64,000 nucleotides of DNA from Leeuwenhoekiella polynyae (GCF_004104075.1 NZ_QOVK01000017.1:1-64000); one strand, 5' to 3'; shown: positions 8,174 to 18,099, counted from the stretch's first letter. Made by a program: numbers and translations. The notes: a model not told the origin generated them from the sequence alone.

Positions 8174-8716
8174 TTATTGAAGAATTTGAACATCAGATTC
8201 ATTCAGCTCTAAAGCAGACATTACTTCATTATAATTTGAGAAGTCACCGTTGAAATTTTCAGCATATTCCGTAGGTATAATAACGATTCTAACTGTTTGA
8301 TTTGAAACGGCAGCGTTGTTAAGAGTACTCAAATCGAAATTACCTACTATATTTAATTCTACGTTTTCAAAAGTGTGATTAAATTCATATTGAAACTCTC
8401 CATTAGCATCAAAAAAGGTTATGGGCATAAGTTTCCATAATTCTGTAGGTTCACCATCAGAAGCGGTAACACTTCCATCAGCTAAATACACTAGCACTGC
8501 GTCACCTTCTAAAACTTCAACTCCGTCAAATGGGATAGGGTTTTGTGTAAACCATTCGTTATTGGCATCGTCATAGACATAATCTATACCTGTAACTTCG
8601 ATCACTTTAGAATATTCTGCGTCTAATCCATCAACACCATCTCTACCATCAGAACCTGAGCAAGATGTTAGAATTATAACTAATAATAGGCTTAATATTG
8701 TTGTTGTTTTTTTCAT
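8174..8716 (-). CDS. Lipoprotein with a short collagen-like segment
   Basis: 180 residues. The lipobox ILTSC is followed by SGSDGRDGVDGLDAEY, a short Gly-x-Asp triplet run resembling a collagen-like linker. This is common at the N terminus of flavobacterial surface lipoproteins. The remaining domain is rich in acidic and aromatic residues (WKLMPITFFDANGEFQYEF, TVRIVIIPTEYAENF) and is probably a beta-sandwich. No catalytic motif was seen. It lies 22 bases upstream of the UDG-like gene on the same strand and may be cotranscribed with it. Function unknown. Confidence 0.7.
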   Translation of the reverse strand: MKKTTTILSLLLVIILTSCSGSDGRDGVDGLDAEYSKVIEVTGIDYVYDDANNEWFTQNPIPFDGVEVLEGDAVLVYLADGSVTASDGEPTELWKLMPITFFDANGEFQYEFNHTFENVELNIVGNFDLSTLNNAAVSNQTVRIVIIPTEYAENFNGDFSNYNEVMSALELNESDVQILQ

Positions 8717-8847
8717 AATTGTATGTTTTTCAAGTTTAGGCTAAATTTAAATCAAGAGTTATTCCGAAAATTTTAAAACTATCCTAAACCTATAAGTTTT
8801 AATAAATTATTAACGAATTTTTTTTTTAGATTGTGCTGAAAATTAAT

Positions 8848-9246
8848 CTAATTACTGTCGTAATCTATTGAGGCAGAGTTCACGCAATATCGTTGACCGG
8901 TTTCTGTTGGTCCATCATCAAAGACATGACCCAAGTGGCTTCCGCAATTGGCACACAAAATTTCAGTTCGCATCATTCCAAAAGTGGTATCACGCACATA
9001 TTCTACAGCACCGTCTATAGATTCATCAAAACTGGGCCATCCGCAACCGCTTTCAAATTTGCTATTTGCTTCAAAAAGTTTTGCATCACAAGCACCACAG
9101 TGGTAGGTGCCGTCTTTTTCAAAATGCAGATTGTATTTACCGGTATGGGGTCTTTCAGTCCCTTTACCACGTAATATATGATACCGTTCTGGATTCAACT
9201 CTTCTTTCCATTGGGCTTCCGTTTTTTGTATTGGATATTCTTTCAT
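8848..9246 (-). CDS. msrB: Peptide methionine (R)-S-oxide reductase MsrB, cytoplasmic
   Basis: 132 residues from the ATG at 9246. A longer reading from 9285 (MLSASKYGNDENN before MKEYPIQK) lies over a repeat-like sequence and is rejected. MsrB reduces methionine-R-sulfoxide in proteins. All zinc cysteines are present (CGAC at 50/53 and CANC at 98/101), the catalytic Cys121 lies in RYCVNSAS, and a resolving Cys68 in FESGCGWPSF. No signal peptide is present. A second, exported MsrB is encoded next door at 9414-9887. Confidence 0.93.
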   Translation of the reverse strand: MKEYPIQKTEAQWKEELNPERYHILRGKGTERPHTGKYNLHFEKDGTYHCGACDAKLFEANSKFESGCGWPSFDESIDGAVEYVRDTTFGMMRTEILCANCGSHLGHVFDDGPTETGQRYCVNSASIDYDSN

Positions 9247-9299
9247 ATTATTTTCATCATTTCCGTACTTCGACGCACTCAGCACAAGCTTCGTCGGAA

Positions 9300-9425
9300 A
9301 TCTTTATGTTTTAAGTTTAGATCTTTTTTTACATCCCTCCAACCTCTCTTCAGAGGGAGGCTTTTTGTAATATAAAATTTTGTTTTAAGATAGGGTCTGT
9401 TCCCCTTTGGGGGTTAGGGGGCTTC
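9300..9425. repeat. Two palindromic repeat-like elements between the msrB genes
   Basis: Around 9334-9366 the sequence contains CCTCT-CTTC-AGAGG within ccctccaacctctcttcag and then gagggaggcttttt. Around 9400-9421 it contains gttcccctttgggggttagg followed by GGG. Both are C/G-run palindromes quite unlike the AT-rich surroundings. They look like short interspersed extragenic palindromes. The second element reaches into the 3' end of the lipoprotein msrB and supplies its last codons and stop. Confidence 0.55.
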
Positions 9426-9887
9426 AGGTACAAAGTTAAGCGCAACACCGTTTATACAATGCCGCTTACCGGTAGGCTTTGGTCCGTCGTTAAAAACATG
9501 ACCTAAATGTCCACCACAATTTGCGCAATGTTCTTCACTACGGGTGTAGCCCAATTTGTTATCTGAGCCAAAAGCAACATTCCCTTCAATATAATCGTAA
9601 AAAGACGGCCAGCCGGTACCGCTGTCAAATTTAGTGCTGCTCTTAAAAACAGGATTTTGGCAAGCTGCACAAACATAAGTACCTTCTTGTTTGTTCTCTA
9701 AAAGATCACTGCTAAATGGTGTTTCTGTAGCCTCTCGTCGCAAAACCTGAAATTCTTCAGGACTTAATTCTGCTTTCCATTCAGCATCTGTTTTAGATAC
9801 CGGAAACGTTTCTTGTTTATCATTTTGAGCTGTTCCCTTACAAGCGTTAAGGCCTAATAACAGACCCAATAGAAGTATTTTTTTCAT
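9414..9887 (-). CDS. Lipoprotein MsrB methionine-R-sulfoxide reductase
   Basis: 157 residues from the ATG at 9887 (MKKILLLGLL). The lipobox LGLNAC puts the protein on a membrane facing the periplasm. The zinc cysteines are present (CAAC and CANC), with the catalytic Cys in GKRHCINGVALNF. The resolving cysteine of the cytoplasmic copy is replaced by Thr in FDSGTGWPSF, so reduction must use another route. It probably repairs oxidised envelope proteins. An earlier start at 9911 adds eight residues before the signal peptide and is less likely. Confidence 0.9.
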   Translation of the reverse strand: MKKILLLGLLLGLNACKGTAQNDKQETFPVSKTDAEWKAELSPEEFQVLRREATETPFSSDLLENKQEGTYVCAACQNPVFKSSTKFDSGTGWPSFYDYIEGNVAFGSDNKLGYTRSEEHCANCGGHLGHVFNDGPKPTGKRHCINGVALNFVPEAP

Positions 9888-10068
9888 TATCATTTTTTTA
9901 AAATTACGCAAAGCGCTATCCTTTGGTTTGTTTTAGTCGCACATTTAACAAAAGACTAACGCCTGTTGTGTTTGTTAAGCCTTTGTCAAATTCATATAAT
10001 GTATCGTCTTCTAATTAATTATTGCTATTTTTAGAGGTGTTCAACTGAAAATATAAAACTAACTAACC

Positions 10069-12003
10069 TTGACTAGAGAACGTATAGTAATTGAGAATGT
10101 AGAGCCCCAACTGCAAGGCGGGGATTTTTTTATAAAGAGAGTGATCGGTGAACTGGTGCAAGTTACTGCAGATGTTCTGGGTGACGGGCATGATGTTGTA
10201 GAAGCTGAAGTTTGCTATAAATGGGAACAAGATAAAGTCTGGAAAACCGAACGATTAGCGCACAGAGTTAACGATGCGTATTCCGCTAATTTTGTAGTTG
10301 AAAATCAAGGTTTTTATGAATATAAAATACGAGGGTGGATTGATCATGCTTTAAACTGGCAGCACGGTATTGAAGCAAAGCTGAAAGATGCACAATATGT
10401 GAAAAGTGAATTACTTGACGGAATACAATATCTGGAAGCGGTAGAGGCAAAGCTGGATGAAGACGGAAAGCATTATGTGCGTATTGTAAAAGAGCTTTTT
10501 GCTGATGAGCAACGCTATGATGAGGCGTGTCGCTATGCAGTTTCTGAAGATTTACACTGCATTTTTAAAGATAATCCTACCCGTAAATTTGCAAACGAGA
10601 GTGCTGCATTAAAAATATATGTAGACCGCTTAAAGGCACGTTTTAGTACGTGGTATGAGTTCTTTCCGCGGTCTGCGAGTCAGGAGCCGGGGAAGCACGG
10701 TACCTTTAAAGACTGTGAGCGTTTGCTGCCTCGTGTGGCTTCAATGGGCTTTGACACCTTATATTTTCCGCCCATTCACCCTATTGGAGAGGTAAATCGT
10801 AAAGGAAGAAATAACGCAACCAATGCAGAAGAAGGAGATAGTGGTGTGCCGTGGGGAATAGGTTCGCATTTGGGTGGGCATAAGGCTATTCATCCGGAGT
10901 TGGGTTCTGAAAAAGATTTTAGAAACCTTATAAATAATGCAAATAGTTTAGGGATAGAAGTAGCGATGGATTTAGCTTTTCAGGCTGCGCCAGATCATCC
11001 CTATTTAAAGGAGCATCCTTCTTGGTTTAAAAAACGTCCAGATGGTACAATGCAATATGCAGAAAATCCACCTAAGAAATATCAGGATATCGTAAACTTC
11101 TATTGGGAGTCTGAAGATTTTAAAGATTTATGGAAGGAGTTATTGAGCGTTGCTTTTCACTGGATAGATTTTGGAGTAAAAGTTTTTAGAGTTGATAACC
11201 CACATACTAAACCCTATTATTTCTGGAACTGGTTTATTACCGAAATAAAGAAAAAACATCCGGATGTACTGTTTTTAGCAGAAGCATTCTCACGTCCTAA
11301 AGTGATGCAGCAGCTCGCAAAACAAGGTTATAGTCAGTCGTATACGTATTTTACATGGCGTACGAGCAAGCATGAATTGACCGAGTATATGACCGAGTTG
11401 ACTCAGACCAATCAAAAGGAATATTTTAGACCTAATTTTTGGCCAAACACGCCAGATATTAACCCGTATCATTTACAAGGTGCTAATGAGGCACAGCATA
11501 TAATTCGTTATGCGCTCGCCGCTACGTTGAGCTCAAACATTGGGCTTTATGGTCCAGTGTATGAATTTATGGTAAGTGAACCGGTTCCTGGGAAGGAAGA
11601 ATACATGAATTCTGAAAAATATCAAATATGCCACTGGGACTGGAATACTGATAACAAGCTCATTCGTCTTATCACTAAGATTAATGCGATTAGAAAACAG
11701 CACGAGGCTTTGCAACAGACTAATAATATTAGATTTTGTGATTTGCATAACGAGGGTATGATGGCATTTTATAAATGGAATCAAGACCGAACCAGTGAGC
11801 TTTTAGTAGTAATAAGTTTGGATCCTTATTATCAACAATCGGGTAGCTTGAGAGTACCTTTTGAATCTATGAATCTTACTCCAGGTTCAGAATTGATGCT
11901 CAAAGATCTGGTCACAGACAATACCTACACTTGGAATGATGAATGGAATTATGTCGAGCTACACCCGGCAATGCCATTCCATATTTTTCAGATTTTTAAA
12001 TAG
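10069..12003 (+). CDS. glgE: Alpha-1,4-glucan:maltose-1-phosphate maltosyltransferase
   Basis: 644 residues with a TTG start. GH13_3 enzyme that transfers maltose from alpha-maltose 1-phosphate to the non-reducing end of an alpha-1,4-glucan, in the cytoplasm. An N-terminal beta-sandwich (residues about 1-110) and a helical insert precede the (beta/alpha)8 barrel. Family marks: GRNNATNAEEGDSGVPWGIG, HKAIHPELGSEKDF, the nucleophile Asp near 377 in FRVDNPHTKPYYFW, and the acid/base Glu near 404 in LAEAFSRP. It is first gene of the alpha-glucan cluster, with the maltokinase 43 bases downstream. Confidence 0.95.
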   Translation: MTRERIVIENVEPQLQGGDFFIKRVIGELVQVTADVLGDGHDVVEAEVCYKWEQDKVWKTERLAHRVNDAYSANFVVENQGFYEYKIRGWIDHALNWQHGIEAKLKDAQYVKSELLDGIQYLEAVEAKLDEDGKHYVRIVKELFADEQRYDEACRYAVSEDLHCIFKDNPTRKFANESAALKIYVDRLKARFSTWYEFFPRSASQEPGKHGTFKDCERLLPRVASMGFDTLYFPPIHPIGEVNRKGRNNATNAEEGDSGVPWGIGSHLGGHKAIHPELGSEKDFRNLINNANSLGIEVAMDLAFQAAPDHPYLKEHPSWFKKRPDGTMQYAENPPKKYQDIVNFYWESEDFKDLWKELLSVAFHWIDFGVKVFRVDNPHTKPYYFWNWFITEIKKKHPDVLFLAEAFSRPKVMQQLAKQGYSQSYTYFTWRTSKHELTEYMTELTQTNQKEYFRPNFWPNTPDINPYHLQGANEAQHIIRYALAATLSSNIGLYGPVYEFMVSEPVPGKEEYMNSEKYQICHWDWNTDNKLIRLITKINAIRKQHEALQQTNNIRFCDLHNEGMMAFYKWNQDRTSELLVVISLDPYYQQSGSLRVPFESMNLTPGSELMLKDLVTDNTYTWNDEWNYVELHPAMPFHIFQIFK

Positions 12004-12046
12004 GAAAGCTTACAAATTAACAACTAACTTCAAAAGAAACTAATAA

Positions 12047-13684
12047 ATGGCTCAGGATCAGGAAATAGATGGTCGCATTTCGTTTAAATATGACTCAGAT
12101 TGGAATACCCTAACTGAGTTAGACCGGTTTAGAAAAGAGTTGTGTGATGATATTCTAGAGCCATATATTCTTAACCAGCGTTGGTATGGTGGTAAAGCCA
12201 GTGCGCTCAAGTATATTGAGATTATAGACTGTTTTCCTATAGAAGACGATCAAGATTTATTTTATGGTATTGTTCTGGAAGTTAATTTTAAAGAAGCTTT
12301 TGTACATAACTATTTTTTACCCATTGCTTTTGTAACAGATCAGTCATTGATAGGCGATAAATTTATCGCACATTTAAACTTAAATGGTACAGCAGGATTT
12401 CTGGTAGATGCATTGCTGTTAGAGTCTTTCCGAAAGCAAATCTTTGAAAAAATATTAGAGGGCGAAAAGTACAGATATAAAGAAGTTGCTTATCGTCGTG
12501 GTCGTTCTAATACCGCACAATCTTACGAAAGCAGTAAGTTGATAGGAGTAGAGCAAAGCAATACTTCAATCGTTTATAATGATAGTTATATTCTGAAAAT
12601 TTTCAGGAGAGTATATGTAGATGAGAATCCTGATTATGAGATAAGCAAGTACCTTACGATGAAAGGTATTTTTAAAAATACCCCAAAATACTTAGGAAGC
12701 ATCACCTTAAAATTCAGTAATAAAAATGTGATCACGCTGGGGTTAATGCAAGAGCTTGTTCCTAATCAAGGAGATGCCTGGGAATATTTTGTACATAATC
12801 TTAAACTCACTTTCGAAGAACTTTCTAGACAAAAGCCCAAACTAGAAACCTTAAGACCTACAAGATATTTGGGGCAAATTGCGATCACAGATATCCCGCC
12901 CGTATTATTAGCCTGGTGTCCGGTAGAATTTTTTGAAGATGTCTCACAGTTGGCATTGCGTACAGCCCAGATGCACATCGCATTAGGGCAAGAACGGGTG
13001 AATACAGCATTTACGCCACAGGCTTTCAGTAGTGATTATTCGGTTTGGTTAAAAAACAGATTGATTTATCAATTTGAAAACCGCATCAATCTGGTAGAAA
13101 ATAACCTACATAAATTAGAAGGTTTACAGTTAGATCTGGCAAATGAACTGTTAAGCAAGAAAAAAATAATCAGAAAGCAACTGCTTGATTTTGATGAAGC
13201 TTTGCTTAAAAGTGAACGTCTGCGTATTCACGGAGATTACCACTTAGGTCAGGTTCTGGTAAAAGATCGTGATTTTTATATTATAGATTTTGAGGGCGAG
13301 CCTGAAAGCACAATCAGAGACCGAAAAGTAAAACAACCTCCTATAAAAGATATAGCGGGGATTTTCAGATCTTTTAATTACGCAATTTACGCGACTATTT
13401 TCAACAATTTTGAGCAATATAGCTATGACTTAGAAGAGCTTTTTGAGGTTGCAGAAGTGCTTTACAGTCATATTGTAGGGGTGTTTTTAAAAACCTACAT
13501 CAATGAAGTGCAAACAGCCAATTTAAATATTGGTTACATTAAAGAAATTGAATTTTTATTACAATATTGCCTGTTAGAGAAAGCTATATACGAGTTGGGT
13601 TATGAGTTAAATGCTCGACCACGCTGGGCTATAATTCCATTAAAAGGAATCTCTAATATTCTTAACCAACAACACTATGAGTAA
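12047..13684 (+). CDS. Maltokinase (Mak/Pep2), stand-alone
   Basis: 545 residues. Makes alpha-maltose 1-phosphate from maltose and ATP, supplying GlgE. The N-terminal cap contains ILNQRWYGGKASALKYIEI, typical of this family and of the C-terminal half of TreS-Pep2 fusions. The kinase C-lobe shows the catalytic loop HGDYHLGQVLVKD near residue 395 and the metal-binding IIDFEGEPE near 412. Here it is not fused to trehalose synthase and no treS is in the window. Its end overlaps the start of glgB by 8 bases, indicating translational coupling. Confidence 0.9.
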   Translation: MAQDQEIDGRISFKYDSDWNTLTELDRFRKELCDDILEPYILNQRWYGGKASALKYIEIIDCFPIEDDQDLFYGIVLEVNFKEAFVHNYFLPIAFVTDQSLIGDKFIAHLNLNGTAGFLVDALLLESFRKQIFEKILEGEKYRYKEVAYRRGRSNTAQSYESSKLIGVEQSNTSIVYNDSYILKIFRRVYVDENPDYEISKYLTMKGIFKNTPKYLGSITLKFSNKNVITLGLMQELVPNQGDAWEYFVHNLKLTFEELSRQKPKLETLRPTRYLGQIAITDIPPVLLAWCPVEFFEDVSQLALRTAQMHIALGQERVNTAFTPQAFSSDYSVWLKNRLIYQFENRINLVENNLHKLEGLQLDLANELLSKKKIIRKQLLDFDEALLKSERLRIHGDYHLGQVLVKDRDFYIIDFEGEPESTIRDRKVKQPPIKDIAGIFRSFNYAIYATIFNNFEQYSYDLEELFEVAEVLYSHIVGVFLKTYINEVQTANLNIGYIKEIEFLLQYCLLEKAIYELGYELNARPRWAIIPLKGISNILNQQHYE

Positions 13685-15596
13685 CGTACACGTTTACAGT
13701 TTATTTTCAGAATTTGACATCTCGCTATTTAAGGCCGGTAAGCATTTCAGACTCTATGAAAAATTGGGTTCACACCCTATGACCGTTAACGGTGAAAAGG
13801 GAACTTATTTTGCGGTCTGGGCGCCCAGTGCAAAATCTGTTTCTGTTGTGGGAGACTTTAATTTTTGGATAGAAGGAGACCATAAGTTGAATGTACGTTG
13901 GGACGGCAGCGGTATTTGGGAAGGTTTTATTCCGGGTGTTGAGCCAGGCACAATCTATAAGTATAAGATTCAGTCTAATAATAATGATATTAAGACCGAA
14001 AAAGCCGACCCGTTTGCAAGACGGGCAGAACATCCACCTAAAACAGCTTCAGTAGTTTATGATGCAAATTATAAATGGAAGGATAAAAAATGGATGACTA
14101 ACCGGGCAAAATATAATTCGCTAGACACCCCATTTTCAGTATATGAAGTGCATTTGAGTTCTTGGCGCAAGACAGGTGAAGAGAATCGGAGTCTGAGCTA
14201 TACCGAGATGGCTGATGAACTGGTGGCTTACGTAAAGAAAATGGAGTTCACGCACGTGGAATTTATGCCAATAATGGAATACCCTTACGATCCGAGTTGG
14301 GGATATCAGTTAACAGGATATTTTGCACCTACTTCTAGATTTGGTTATCCCGAAGAATTCATGTTATTGGTAGATAAATTTCATCAAGCAGGTATTGGGG
14401 TGATTCTTGACTGGGTTCCTTCGCATTTTCCTGAAGATGCTCATGGCTTGGGTAATTTTGATGGCTCACACTTATATGAGCATCCAGATCCGCGAAAAGG
14501 GTGGCATCCAGATTGGAAATCTTTGATCTTTAATTATGGTCGTAATGAAGTGCGGGCATTTTTAATCAGTAACGCATTATTCTGGTTAGATCAATATCAT
14601 ATTGATGGTTTACGCGTAGACGCAGTTGCATCTATGTTGTATCTTGATTATTCTCGTGAAGACGGGGAGTGGGAGCCTAATGAATTTGGCGGAAGAGAAA
14701 ATCTAGATGCGATTTCGTTCTTAGAAGAATTGAACATGACGGTTTATAAAAACTTTCCTGATGTTCAAACCATCGCAGAAGAATCTACAAGTTATACAGG
14801 GGTTTCAAAACCAGTATTTCTAGGAGGATTAGGTTTTGGTATGAAATGGATGATGGGGTGGATGCACGATACACTTGAGTATTTTAAAAAAGAACCGGTT
14901 TATCGAAAGTTTCATCAGAACGATATAACCTTCAGTTTGACTTATGCATTCTCAGAAAACTTTATGTTGCCCTTATCCCACGATGAGGTAGTATATGGTA
15001 AGAAATCTTTATTTGATCGTATGCCGGGAACTGAATGGGAGCGTTTTGCAAACTTACGCTTGATGTTTGGTTATATGTTCACACATCCCGGGACTAAACT
15101 GATTTTTCAGGGAGGTGAATTTGCTCAAAGTTCAGAATGGAATTTTCAGGAAAGTTTAGATTGGCATTTGCTTGAATATGATTTTCATATCGGCTTACAG
15201 CAATGTGTTATTGATCTTAATAAATTATACAAGACACATCCTGCTTTATTTGAAAAACAATTCAGTCAGGAAGGTTTTGAGTGGATCGAGTGGGCAGATG
15301 GCGAGAACAGTGTGCTTACATATATTAGAAAAGGGTATAAGTCTAAAGAAGCTGTATTAGTAGTTTGTAATTATACTCCCGTTCCTCGAGAAAATTACAG
15401 GGTGGGAGCACCGGCAGAATTATATAAAGCAGGAGGCAAACTCCGAGAGGTCTTTAATAGTAACGCTAAAAAATATGGCGGTAGCGGTGATTATATTGCA
15501 GAAAGTGTTGCTGTAGAAGCTGTACCGTGGAATAATAGAGAAAACTCTATAAAAATAGATTTAGCACCACTTGCAGTAATGGTTTTTGCACTTTAA
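13677..15596 (+). CDS. glgB: 1,4-alpha-glucan branching enzyme
   Basis: 639 residues. GH13_9 enzyme that makes alpha-1,6 branches in glycogen-like glucan. CBM48 module at about residues 25-120 (FAVWAPSAKSVSVVGDFNFW), then the catalytic barrel: the nucleophile Asp near 315 in GLRVDAVASMLYLDYSR, the acid/base Glu near 368 in TIAEESTSYTG, and LSHDEVVYGKKSL. It is slightly shorter than E. coli GlgB because it lacks the long N-terminal N1 domain. It follows the maltokinase with an 8-base overlap, so chain extension and branching are co-expressed. Confidence 0.96.
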   Translation: MSNVHVYSLFSEFDISLFKAGKHFRLYEKLGSHPMTVNGEKGTYFAVWAPSAKSVSVVGDFNFWIEGDHKLNVRWDGSGIWEGFIPGVEPGTIYKYKIQSNNNDIKTEKADPFARRAEHPPKTASVVYDANYKWKDKKWMTNRAKYNSLDTPFSVYEVHLSSWRKTGEENRSLSYTEMADELVAYVKKMEFTHVEFMPIMEYPYDPSWGYQLTGYFAPTSRFGYPEEFMLLVDKFHQAGIGVILDWVPSHFPEDAHGLGNFDGSHLYEHPDPRKGWHPDWKSLIFNYGRNEVRAFLISNALFWLDQYHIDGLRVDAVASMLYLDYSREDGEWEPNEFGGRENLDAISFLEELNMTVYKNFPDVQTIAEESTSYTGVSKPVFLGGLGFGMKWMMGWMHDTLEYFKKEPVYRKFHQNDITFSLTYAFSENFMLPLSHDEVVYGKKSLFDRMPGTEWERFANLRLMFGYMFTHPGTKLIFQGGEFAQSSEWNFQESLDWHLLEYDFHIGLQQCVIDLNKLYKTHPALFEKQFSQEGFEWIEWADGENSVLTYIRKGYKSKEAVLVVCNYTPVPRENYRVGAPAELYKAGGKLREVFNSNAKKYGGSGDYIAESVAVEAVPWNNRENSIKIDLAPLAVMVFAL

Positions 15597-15705
15597 CTAT
15601 ATTGAGCTGATTGCAACGTTGTAGTTAATATCTTTTACTTTAGTAAACTAGATTCCCCGTAGAAACCCTTAATTTAGTAATCCCAACACGTTATAAAGAC
15701 TACTT

Positions 15706-18099
15706 ATGATTATTAATACGGAGTTAGAACAAAAGGGTAATCAGTTTCCCAATGCCGTTGTAAACGTCCGGCAAGAAGTAGATACACTATATTTTACCAC
15801 TGAAAATAATATCATACTAGAATTAACGGTTTTACGCGACAGCGTGATTCGGTTTAGATATGGTACGCGTGGTATACTAGAAGATGATTTTTCATATGCA
15901 ATAGATCCTGAGAGTCACATAGGCTACAACCATCTGGAGCTTACGGAGAATAAAAATTTCCACATAATTACCACAGCTAAACTTATCATTAAGGTCGAAA
16001 AGATAAGTCTGCAGACTAAAATTCTTGATATTGAAGGAAATCTGATCAATGAAGATGAGATAGGTTTTCATTATGAAGAAAGTTTTCCTTTAGGTGGAAA
16101 TATAGTCAAAATGAGTAAACGCTCACATCCGGGAGAAGCCTTCTACGGTCTGGGTGATAAGCCGGTTCATCTCAATTTAAGAGGGAAAAAGGTTTCTAAC
16201 TGGGCTACAGATTCGTATGCGTTTGGTAAAGACACAGACCCGATCTATAAAACGGTTCCTTTTTATATCGGTTTAAAAGAGAAGCGAGCTTACGGAATTT
16301 TCTTTGACAATACCTTCAAGTCTAATTTTGATTTTTGTCACGAGCGATTAGATGTAACCAGTTTCTGGGCGTCCGGAGGTGAAATGAATTATTATTTTCT
16401 CTACGGTCCCGGGATGAACGAAGTAGTAGAAAATTACACGCATCTTACCGGTAAACCAGAATTACCTCCACTGTGGACTCTCGGCTTTCAGCAGTGTAAA
16501 TGGAGTTATTATCCTGAAAGTACTATAAAAGGAATTGCTCGAAAATTTAGAGATCTTAAAATTCCTTGTGATGGCATCTATCTGGATATAGATTATATGG
16601 AAGGTTTCAGGTGTTTTACCTGGAACAAAGAATATTTTCCTGATCCAAAGCGTATGGTGCAGGAGTTGCTTGATGATGGTTTTAAAACCATAGTTATTAT
16701 AGATCCGGGAATTAAAATCGATCCGGATTATTGGGTTTATAAAGAGGCTTTAGAAAATGATTATTTCTGTAAACGTGCAGACGGTCCTTATATGATAGGT
16801 AAAGTATGGCCGGGTGAATGTGCCTTTCCAGATTATACTAATCCTGAAGTCCGAGAATGGTGGGCCGGCTTGTTTAAAGAATTAGTAGGTGAAATAGGAG
16901 TGCGCGGAGTTTGGAATGATATGAACGAGCCTGCAGTAATGGAGGTTCCCGGGAAAACATTTCCTGATGATGTGCGACACGATTATGATGGTCATCCGTG
17001 TAGTCACCGTAAAGCCCACAACGTCTATGGTACACAGATGGCACGAGCTACTTATGAAGGGGTAAAAAAGTTTGTTTACCCAAAAAGGCCTTTGGTCATT
17101 ACACGTTCAGCATATAGTGGTGCGCAGCGCTATACTTCGTCGTGGACGGGTGATAATGTTGCAACTTGGGAGCATTTATGGATTGCTAATAACCAAGTGC
17201 AGCGTATGTGTCTGTCTGGTATGTCTTTTACCGGTACAGACATTGGCGGTTTTGCAGAACAACCTACTGGTGAATTGTTTGTGAGATGGATTCAGCTTGG
17301 AGTTTTTCACCCGTTTTGCAGAGTGCATTCTAGTGGGCATCATGGGGATCAGGAGCCTTGGTCTTTTGATGATGAGGTTACAAATATCACGCGTAAGTTC
17401 ATCGAAATGCGTTACACGCTTTTACCGTATTTATACACGATGTTTTACGAGTACGCCACAGATGGCGTACCTATGCTAAAACCTTTAGTGTATTACGATC
17501 AGGATGATGTGCATACCCATTACCGCACAGACGAATTCATTTTTGGAAACAATATCTTAGTTTGTCCTATCTTAGAGCCTAATTCTAAAGGGCGTAGAAT
17601 GTATTTGGCACGTGGGAACTGGTATGATTACTGGACTAATGAAGTCCTTGAGGGTGGTCGCGAACTTTGGGTAGATGCAGATTTTGATACCATCCCGATG
17701 TTTGTAAAAGCAGGTTCAATTATACCAAGATACCCTGTTCAACAATTTGTAGGGGAGAAGGTTATTGGAGAGTTAAAACTCGATGTTTATTTCGCCGAAG
17801 AAACGATGAAATCTCAGGTTTATGAGGATGCGAATGATGGTTATGATTATAAGAAAGGGCGGTATAGTTTACGGAGTTTTAAATTGACCGGTAAGAAAAA
17901 TGACTTGACGATACAGCAACACAAGTCTGGGACTTATGAGACTGAATACGATATTATAAAACTTAACCTGATAGGTTTGCCCTTTGTTATCAAAAATATT
18001 AAAGTAGATAATGTTACCTATGATTTAAACAATCTGGATAAAAAGGATAAGTATCTTAAATTACCTAAGGGCTTTTCAGTTGTTCATTTAATAGGATAA
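15706..18099 (+). CDS. Alpha-glucosidase, glycoside hydrolase family 31
   Basis: 797 residues. GH31 retaining exo-alpha-glucosidase. N-terminal beta-sandwich with FYGLGDKPVHLNLRGKKVSN, then the barrel with WTLGFQQCKWSYYPE, the nucleophile Asp near 405 in GVWNDMNEPAVME, the acid/base Asp near 483 in SWTGDNVATWEHLW, and HHGDQEPW. No signal peptide, so it is probably cytoplasmic, acting on maltose or malto-oligosaccharides. It lies 109 bases after glgB on the same strand and may have its own promoter. It would draw on the same substrates as the maltokinase. Confidence 0.93.
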   Translation: MIINTELEQKGNQFPNAVVNVRQEVDTLYFTTENNIILELTVLRDSVIRFRYGTRGILEDDFSYAIDPESHIGYNHLELTENKNFHIITTAKLIIKVEKISLQTKILDIEGNLINEDEIGFHYEESFPLGGNIVKMSKRSHPGEAFYGLGDKPVHLNLRGKKVSNWATDSYAFGKDTDPIYKTVPFYIGLKEKRAYGIFFDNTFKSNFDFCHERLDVTSFWASGGEMNYYFLYGPGMNEVVENYTHLTGKPELPPLWTLGFQQCKWSYYPESTIKGIARKFRDLKIPCDGIYLDIDYMEGFRCFTWNKEYFPDPKRMVQELLDDGFKTIVIIDPGIKIDPDYWVYKEALENDYFCKRADGPYMIGKVWPGECAFPDYTNPEVREWWAGLFKELVGEIGVRGVWNDMNEPAVMEVPGKTFPDDVRHDYDGHPCSHRKAHNVYGTQMARATYEGVKKFVYPKRPLVITRSAYSGAQRYTSSWTGDNVATWEHLWIANNQVQRMCLSGMSFTGTDIGGFAEQPTGELFVRWIQLGVFHPFCRVHSSGHHGDQEPWSFDDEVTNITRKFIEMRYTLLPYLYTMFYEYATDGVPMLKPLVYYDQDDVHTHYRTDEFIFGNNILVCPILEPNSKGRRMYLARGNWYDYWTNEVLEGGRELWVDADFDTIPMFVKAGSIIPRYPVQQFVGEKVIGELKLDVYFAEETMKSQVYEDANDGYDYKKGRYSLRSFKLTGKKNDLTIQQHKSGTYETEYDIIKLNLIGLPFVIKNIKVDNVTYDLNNLDKKDKYLKLPKGFSVVHLIG

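Noticed and set aside
9246-9285. Extended start of the cytoplasmic msrB (MLSASKYGNDENN)
   Set aside because: It lies over a repeat-like sequence; the MKEYPIQK start gives the normal family length.
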